This document shows positions 24,790-29,162 of a stretch of DNA of 29,162 nt, piece after piece. Made by a program: the position numbers and the translations under genes. Origin of the DNA: an uncultured Prevotella sp. (GTDB taxonomy: Bacteria; Bacteroidota; Bacteroidia; Bacteroidales; Bacteroidaceae). The notes under the pieces were generated by a model. That model worked only from the letters and a program-made list of their open reading frames with translations. It did not search any database and was not told the origin of the DNA. The stretch is taken from NCBI GenBank assembly GCA_937895845.1, contig CALBLK010000047.1, forward strand, positions 1 through 29,162. Reading direction: 5' to 3'. Each line of letters opens with the position of its first letter. The stretch's first letter is position 1.

Positions 24790-26237
24790 GCTTTCTTCCA
24801 CAGCTTGCTCATGTCCTCAAGGGTCTTGCCCTTGGTCTCGGGCACGAGCTTCCACACGAACAGGGCGGCCAGGATGCAGATGACACCGTAGAGGCCGTAG
24901 GTGAACCAGTAGCCCATGATGTTGGCCATGGGCACGAACGAGGAGGACACAATCCAGTTGAACACCCACTGGAAGGCCACGGCGATGGCCACGGCCTGGC
25001 CGCGGATGGTGTTGGGGAACAGCTCGGCGATGAGCACCCAGCAGATGGGGCCCCACGAGAACATGAACGAGGCCGAGTAGACCATGATGGAAATCATGCA
25101 GAGCAGCTGCAGCTGGGGGTTGCCGAAGGTGCAGGCCACGCCGAAGGCGCCTGCGGCCATGCCCAGCGAGCCGACGACGAGCAGGGGCTTGCGGCCTATC
25201 TTCTCGACGGTGAAGATGGCCACGCAGGTGAAGCCGAGGTTGACGATGCCGTTGAACACGGTGAGCGCCATGGGGTTGCCGAAGCCCATGGCCTCGTAGA
25301 TGCGCGGGGCGAAGTAGAGCACGGCGTTGATGCCGACGGCCTGCTGGAACACGGAGAGCATCACGCCGACAAAGATGCAGAGGAAGCCGTAGGTCATCAG
25401 CCGCTCACGCCGCTCGGCCACGGTGGCCTTGATGTCGGCCAGGATCTTACGGGCCTCGCCCTCGCCGTTGATGCGGGCCAGGATGCGCTCGGCCTTGCCC
25501 TCCTGGCCGGTCATGGCCAGGTAGCGCGGCGTCTCGGGCACAAGGCAGATGAGGATGGCAAACAGTCCGGCGGGCACCATCTCGGAGCCGAACATGTAGC
25601 GCCAGCCCGTCGAGACGGCCCAGGCGGCCTCGCCGCCGTTGAGCAGCTGGTTCATGCCGCTGCCCACGCTGGCGATGGCGGGCGCCACGTGGTCGCCCAG
25701 GATGAAGAAGTTGACGAAATAGACCACCAGCTGGCCGAAGATGATGGCAAACTGGTTCCACGACACGAGCATGCCGCGGATGCGGCTCGGGGCTATCTCG
25801 CCGATGTACATGGGGCACACGGCGGAGGCCAGGCCCACGCCGACGCCGCCAATCACGCGGTAGACGTTGAACACCACGAGGAGGGTGAACGTGGGCTTGC
25901 CCTCAGGCAGCACCATGGTTTCGGGGTACATGGAGCCCCACGCGGACACAAAGAACATCACGCCGGCGAATATCAGCGTGCGCTTGCGCCCCCACGCGGT
26001 GGCCATCAGCCCCGACAGGGCTGAGCCGGCAATGCAGCCGATGAGCGCGCTCGAGCTGGTGAAGCCGTGCCAGAAATCGGTGTAAACAAAGTCGGTGGCT
26101 CCCATGAAGAAAGCCTGGAGCCCCTTGTCGGCCCCCGAGATGACGGCTGTGTCGTAGCCAAAAAGCAGGCCGCCGAGCACGGCGACCATCACAATGGAGA
26201 TAAGGTAGGCGCGGCTACCTTGCTGGGTTGGGTTCAT
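24786..26237 (-). CDS. xylE: XylE-like sugar:H+ symporter (MFS sugar porter family)
   Basis: The 483-residue, twelve-helix transporter shows the sugar-porter signatures GGLLFGYDTAVISG, GRKRTL after helix 2, YRVIGGVGVGLASA, WNQFAIIFGQLVVYFVNFFI, PETPRYLAMTG, FQQAVGINAVLYFAP, WGPICWVLIAELFP and VPETKGKTLEDM. The match to Escherichia coli XylE, including the Gln-Gln pair, the Asn of helix 7 and the Trp of helix 10 that bind sugar, suggests D-xylose or a similar pentose or hexose taken up with a proton. The exact sugar is inference. I use the ATG at 26237 (MNPTQQGSRAYL); the open frame to 26312 crosses the predicted promoter. It is divergent from an arabinofuranosidase gene and upstream of the receiver gene. 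Confidence 0.93.
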   Translation of the reverse strand: MNPTQQGSRAYLISIVMVAVLGGLLFGYDTAVISGADKGLQAFFMGATDFVYTDFWHGFTSSSALIGCIAGSALSGLMATAWGRKRTLIFAGVMFFVSAWGSMYPETMVLPEGKPTFTLLVVFNVYRVIGGVGVGLASAVCPMYIGEIAPSRIRGMLVSWNQFAIIFGQLVVYFVNFFILGDHVAPAIASVGSGMNQLLNGGEAAWAVSTGWRYMFGSEMVPAGLFAILICLVPETPRYLAMTGQEGKAERILARINGEGEARKILADIKATVAERRERLMTYGFLCIFVGVMLSVFQQAVGINAVLYFAPRIYEAMGFGNPMALTVFNGIVNLGFTCVAIFTVEKIGRKPLLVVGSLGMAAGAFGVACTFGNPQLQLLCMISIMVYSASFMFSWGPICWVLIAELFPNTIRGQAVAIAVAFQWVFNWIVSSSFVPMANIMGYWFTYGLYGVICILAALFVWKLVPETKGKTLEDMSKLWKKA

Positions 26238-26278
26238 TGAGCGAATCAGGTTTTTGTCAATATGGTAATTATTACACG

Positions 26279-26313
26279 CAAAAGTACGAAAATATTGCCT
26301 GAAACTTTGCAAG
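26279..26313 (-). promoter_or_regulatory. Promoter of the sugar symporter gene
   Basis: On the minus strand TACTTTTG (26286-26279) is the -7 box and CTTG (26313-26310) the best -33 candidate, with a 23-bp spacer. It abuts the -33 box of the divergent arabinofuranosidase promoter (26306-26309). Confidence 0.6.
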
Positions 26314-26337
26314 GGCTGAAGTTTTTAACTAATTTTG
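26306..26337 (+). promoter_or_regulatory. Consensus promoter of the arabinofuranosidase gene
   Basis: TTTG (26306-26309), 20 bp, then TAATTTTG (26330-26337) is an exact Bacteroidetes -33/-7 pair, 31 bp before the ATG at 26369. Confidence 0.8.
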
Positions 26338-26368
26338 TCGAACCATCTATTCATTTAAACTACCAATA

Positions 26369-28351
26369 ATGAAAAATTGCAAGCAACTGACCTGCGCTTT
26401 GGCCATGCTGGCCTCACTGTCGGCAACGGCCCAAAGCCATGTGATGGATGTGGACACGCGAAAAGCCGGAGCGCCCATCCAGAGCACCATGTATGGCCTT
26501 TTCTTCGAGGACATCAACTACGCCGCCGACGGCGGCATCTACGGCGAGCTGGTGAAGAACCGCTCGTTCGAGTTTCCGCAGACCCTCATGGGCTGGCAGA
26601 CCTTTGGCAGCGTGACCGTGAGGGACGACGGGCCCTTCGGGCGGTGCCCCCACTATGTGGAGCTGGCATGGCCGGGCCACAAGGAGCGCCGCACCGGACT
26701 GCAGAACGAGGGCTACTTCGGCATCGGCGTGAACAAGGGCGAGAGCTACCGCTTCTCCGTGTGGGCCAGAGCCGCCAAGGGCACGGCGCGCATCAAGGTG
26801 CAGCTCATCAACGAGAGCACCATGGACGAGCGGCAGGACTTTGCCAGCGCCACCGTCGACATCAGCTCCAAGGAGTGGAAGCGGTACGAGGTGACGCTCA
26901 AGTCGCCAAAGACCGACAACAAGGCCAACCTGCGCATCTTCCTCGTGGGCAGGAACCCCGTGTGCCTGGAGCACGTGAGCCTCTTCCCGGTGAACACCTT
27001 TAAGAACCGCCCCAACGGCATGCGCCGCGACCTGGCCCAGGCGCTGGCCGACATGCACCCGGGCGTGCTCCGCTTCCCCGGCGGGTGCATCGTGGAGGGC
27101 GAGGAGCTGGCCAACCGCTACCAGTGGAAGAACACGGTGGGCCCGGTGGAGAACCGCCCGCTCAACCGCAACCGCTGGGAGTTCACCTTCGAGCACCGCT
27201 ACTTCCCCGACTACTTCCAGAGCTACGGACTGGGCTTCTTCGAGTACTTCCAGCTGGCCGAGGACATCGGCGCCGAGCCGCTGCCGGTGCTCAACGTGGG
27301 CATGGCCTGCCAGTACCAGAACTGGAACGACCCCAAGGCGCACGCCGCGCTCAGCGAGCTGGAGCCTTACATCCAGGACTGCCTCGACCTCATCGAGTTC
27401 GCCAACGGCGACACCGCGAGCGCCTGGGGGAAGGTGCGCGCAGAGATGGGGCACCCCGAGCCGTTCGGGCTGAAGTTCATCGCCGTGGGCAACGAGCAGT
27501 GGGACGACCTCTACTTCGAGCGGCTCAAGCCCTTTGTCAAGGCCATCCGCGCCAAGTACCCCAAGATCAAGATCATCGGCACCAGCGGGCCCGACTCGGA
27601 GGGCAAGATGTTCGACAAGGGATGGGAGGCCATGAAGGCCCAGAAGGCCGACCTTGTCGACGAGCACTTCTACCGCAACGAGCAGTGGTTCCTCAGCCAC
27701 GGGCTGCGCTACGAGAGCTACGACCGCAAGGGGCCGAAGGTGTTTGCCGGCGAGTATGCCTGCCACGGCAAGGGGAAGAAGTGGAACCACTTTGAGACCT
27801 CGCTCTACGAGGCGGCCTTCATGACCGACCTGGAGCGCAACGCCGACATCGTGCACATGGCCACCTACGCCCCGCTCTTCGCCCACGTGGACGGCTGGCA
27901 GTGGCGCCCGGACCTGATCTGGTATGACAACACGCGGATGTTCAAGACCGTGAGCTACTACGTGCAGCAGATGTATGCCACGAACAAGGGCACCAACGTG
28001 CTGAAGATGACAATGGGCGGCAAGCCCGTGGCCGGGCAGGACGGACAGGACGGACTGTTTGCCAGCGCGGTCATCGACAAGGGCGAGGGCACGGTTATCG
28101 TCAAGGTGATCAACACCGGCAGGCAGGCCCAGCCCATCACGCTCAACCTCACGGGCGTCAAGGGCGCGCCGGCGGCAGAGACGCTCACGCTGGCCCACAG
28201 CGACATGGACGCGGACAACACGCTCGACAACCCCGACAGGATCACGCCAAAGGCCGGGACGGCGCAGTGCGAGGCCGGCAAGAAGGGCGCGGTGCTCAGC
28301 GACAACCTGCCCGCCATGACCTTCCGCATCTACAAAGTCAGGAAACAGTGA
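26369..28351 (+). CDS. abfA: Secreted GH51 alpha-L-arabinofuranosidase
   Basis: The enzyme removes terminal alpha-L-arabinofuranosyl groups from arabinoxylan, arabinan and arabino-oligosaccharides. The 660-residue protein has signal peptide MKNCKQLTCALAMLASLSATA and then IQSTMYGLFFEDINYAADGGIYGELVKNRSFE, the start of the GH51 fold. It includes a carbohydrate-binding-like beta-sandwich at about residues 70-210. The catalytic barrel has VLRFPGGCIVEG, GNEQWDD with acid/base Glu376, and FAGEYACHGKG with nucleophile Glu462. The C-terminal beta domain ends MTFRIYKVRKQ, with no T9SS sorting domain and no lipobox, so a periplasmic location is likely. Its consensus promoter is back to back with that of the sugar symporter, fitting joint induction by pentoses. 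Confidence 0.94.
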   Translation: MKNCKQLTCALAMLASLSATAQSHVMDVDTRKAGAPIQSTMYGLFFEDINYAADGGIYGELVKNRSFEFPQTLMGWQTFGSVTVRDDGPFGRCPHYVELAWPGHKERRTGLQNEGYFGIGVNKGESYRFSVWARAAKGTARIKVQLINESTMDERQDFASATVDISSKEWKRYEVTLKSPKTDNKANLRIFLVGRNPVCLEHVSLFPVNTFKNRPNGMRRDLAQALADMHPGVLRFPGGCIVEGEELANRYQWKNTVGPVENRPLNRNRWEFTFEHRYFPDYFQSYGLGFFEYFQLAEDIGAEPLPVLNVGMACQYQNWNDPKAHAALSELEPYIQDCLDLIEFANGDTASAWGKVRAEMGHPEPFGLKFIAVGNEQWDDLYFERLKPFVKAIRAKYPKIKIIGTSGPDSEGKMFDKGWEAMKAQKADLVDEHFYRNEQWFLSHGLRYESYDRKGPKVFAGEYACHGKGKKWNHFETSLYEAAFMTDLERNADIVHMATYAPLFAHVDGWQWRPDLIWYDNTRMFKTVSYYVQQMYATNKGTNVLKMTMGGKPVAGQDGQDGLFASAVIDKGEGTVIVKVINTGRQAQPITLNLTGVKGAPAAETLTLAHSDMDADNTLDNPDRITPKAGTAQCEAGKKGAVLSDNLPAMTFRIYKVRKQ

Positions 28352-28455
28352 CCGGACGCCGGGGCCGCCGCCACTCCGCAGCAGGAAGGCAGCGGCGGCC
28401 GGCAGCGGCAGACAGCCATGCCCGGACCGCATGAAGCGGCACCCGGAACGAACAG

Positions 28456-28492
28456 AGCGGGGCCTTGCACTTTCCACGTGCAAGGCCCCGCT
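28456..28492 (+). terminator. Terminator-like hairpin downstream of the arabinofuranosidase
   Basis: A perfect 15-bp inverted repeat (28456-28470 and 28478-28492) surrounds a 7-nt loop. The flank has only a short T-run. A second GC stem (28363-28371 with 28392-28400) lies just after the stop codon. The stretch 28352-28802 has no convincing gene; short overlapping frames there are not conserved-looking. Confidence 0.6.
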
Positions 28493-28533
28493 CGCTTTGC
28501 GCAAGCGCCACTGGCGGCACGCCAAGAGTTACG

Positions 28534-28637
28534 AAACGGCCCCTTCCAGGCCGCCAAACGGTGCGTTCCAGACCGTCAAACAGTGCGTTCCGGCACGCGA
28601 TATGGGCCGGATGGCAGTCCAAAACGCACCGTTTGGC
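28534..28637. repeat. Degenerate 22-bp tandem repeat (three copies) plus one inverted copy
   Basis: Units at 28534-28555, 28556-28577 and 28578-28599 share AAACgGtgCgTTCCaGacCG-like sequence at an exact 22-bp period. The 15-mer GCCAAACGGTGCGTT (28553-28567) recurs inverted as AACGCACCGTTTGGC (28623-28637), so the block could fold into a large stem with a 55-nt loop. No gene is recognised. Confidence 0.7.
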
Positions 28638-28780
28638 AAGGCGGAATGTGGCACATGGCATTCCGGGAACTGCCAGCAAAAATGCACAAGGTTTACACAG
28701 AAAAGCCGAATATTCCCTGGTAAATATGGAAATATTCAAATAAATCTGTCCCCTGCCATACAATTTTGAGCAAAGCAGTG

Positions 28781-28810
28781 TTGCCGCCGACATATAAATT
28801 TGTACCTTTG
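28781..28810 (+). promoter_or_regulatory. Promoter of the XRE-type regulator and methyltransferase
   Basis: TTG (28781-28783), a 19-bp spacer and a perfect TACCTTTG -7 box (28803-28810) precede the ATG at 28833. The predicted leader is about 16 nt, and the regulator itself may bind here. Confidence 0.75.
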
Positions 28811-28832
28811 CCCAACGAACATAGGATAAATC

Positions 28833-29036
28833 ATGGAAAGAAAAGACTTAAACAGAATTAAAATGGTTCTCGTGGAAAAGCACCGCACCAGCAAATGGCT
28901 GTCGGAACAGTTGGGAAAAGACCCGACAACTGTCTCGAAATGGTGTACAAACCAGTCGCAGCCAACATTGGAAATCTTGCTCAGGATAGCGGAACTTCTT
29001 GAGGTGAACTACACAGAGCTGGTAAGGGCTGAATAA
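28833..29036 (+). CDS. Small XRE-family helix-turn-helix regulator
   Basis: The 67-residue protein is almost entirely an XRE/Cro-type DNA-binding domain. SKWLSEQLGKDPTTVSKWCT forms the helix-turn-helix, and LEILLRIAELLEVNYTELV the closing helices. It begins MERKDLNRIKMVLVEKHR. Small regulators of this type are often found directly before DNA methyltransferase genes of restriction-modification systems, where they may time expression as controller proteins. Here the gene is 26 bp upstream of such a methyltransferase, so co-transcription is likely. The local DNA is AT-richer than the genes to the left, in keeping with transfer. The controller role is inferred from position. Confidence 0.88.
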   Translation: MERKDLNRIKMVLVEKHRTSKWLSEQLGKDPTTVSKWCTNQSQPTLEILLRIAELLEVNYTELVRAE

Positions 29037-29062
29037 GAGAGTTGAACAAATGACAAATAGTT

Positions 29063-29162
29063 ATGTCAGAAAAGAAAGAATTTATTTCAACCCGAAAGGG
29101 CATTACATATCTTGACTTGTTCGCCGGAGCAGGCGGCTTCAGTGAAGGGTTCATGCAAGCTT
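29063..29162 (+). CDS. C5-cytosine-specific DNA methyltransferase, N-terminal 33 codons (cut by window end)
   Basis: The start at ATG 29063 is followed by MSEKKEFISTRKGITYLDLF and then AGAGGFSEGFMQA. LDLFAGAGGFSEGF is motif I (the S-adenosylmethionine-binding FxGxG loop) of C5-cytosine methyltransferases at its usual N-terminal place. Motif IV with the catalytic Pro-Cys and the target-recognition domain lie beyond the window. With the upstream regulator it suggests a type II restriction-modification system; an endonuclease gene is not visible here. An orphan methyltransferase is the alternative. Confidence 0.85.
   Translation, partial: MSEKKEFISTRKGITYLDLFAGAGGFSEGFMQA

Noticed and set aside
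24766..24801. Receiver start at 24801
   Set aside because: It would overlap the symporter coding end by 16 bases; the ATGs at 24789 (ATGA overlap) and 24765 fit better.
26369..28351. T9SS cargo signal on the arabinofuranosidase
   Set aside because: The C-terminus has no type A or B sorting domain. No T9SS cargo was recognised among the complete genes; the Ig-like protein at 1-693 is cut before its C-terminus.
28534..28637. CRISPR array
   Set aside because: The 22-bp units are contiguous and diverged with no spacers, and no cas gene is present. The same applies to 15355-15420.
28338..28793. Short overlapping open frames downstream of the arabinofuranosidase, both strands
   Set aside because: They run across hairpins and repeats, have no recognisable start context or domain, and look like chance frames in non-coding DNA.

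Overview
This is a GC-rich chromosomal segment from a member of the Bacteroidales, most likely Prevotellaceae or a close relative. The evidence is the complete type IX secretion (T9SS) core operon porP-gldK-gldL-gldM-gldN, a FadL/OmpP1 porin, a TonB-dependent receptor paired with a surface lipoprotein, and Bacteroidetes-type promoters (TTTG / TAnnTTTG) in front of most transcription units. The genus is an inference.

Layout, left to right. (1) 1-693, minus: 5' part of a secreted Ig-like protein whose signal peptide is broken by a run of nine G; eight G would restore the frame. (2) 1030-5315, minus: a TonB-dependent receptor followed by a parallel-beta-helix-like lipoprotein, an outer-membrane uptake pair. 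Three GATGTCA half-sites spaced exactly 15 bp apart lie just upstream of the receptor's -7 box. (3) 5439-8188, minus: gltX-waaA (glutamyl-tRNA synthetase and Kdo transferase). (4) 8470-12220, plus: a PgpH-type 7TM-HD cyclic-di-AMP phosphodiesterase and a FadL-type outer-membrane transporter, ended by a 21-bp-arm hairpin shared with convergent priA (12282-14561, minus). (5) 14744-22185, minus: SpoU-type RNA methyltransferase, porP, gldK, gldL, gldM, gldN, then a small outer-membrane beta-barrel protein preceded by three tandem 22-bp repeats. (6) 22517-24789: a soluble three-PAS histidine kinase (plus) facing a stand-alone receiver protein (minus) whose possible start overlaps the stop of a XylE-like sugar/H+ symporter. 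(7) 26237/26369: the symporter and a secreted GH51 alpha-L-arabinofuranosidase diverge from back-to-back promoters whose -33 boxes touch, pointing to a co-regulated pentose unit. (8) 28352-28802: non-coding, with a terminator-like hairpin and a degenerate 22-bp repeat family. (9) 28833-29162, plus: an AT-richer block with a small XRE-type regulator and the first 33 codons of a C5-cytosine DNA methyltransferase, the left edge of a probable restriction-modification system cut by the window end.

Most genes belong to known families. The least explained items are the G9 switch, the GATGTCA array, the two unrelated 22-bp repeat sets, the receptor/lipoprotein pair of unknown substrate and the receiver protein linked to sugar uptake. 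No rRNA, tRNA, insertion sequence or CRISPR array was seen.
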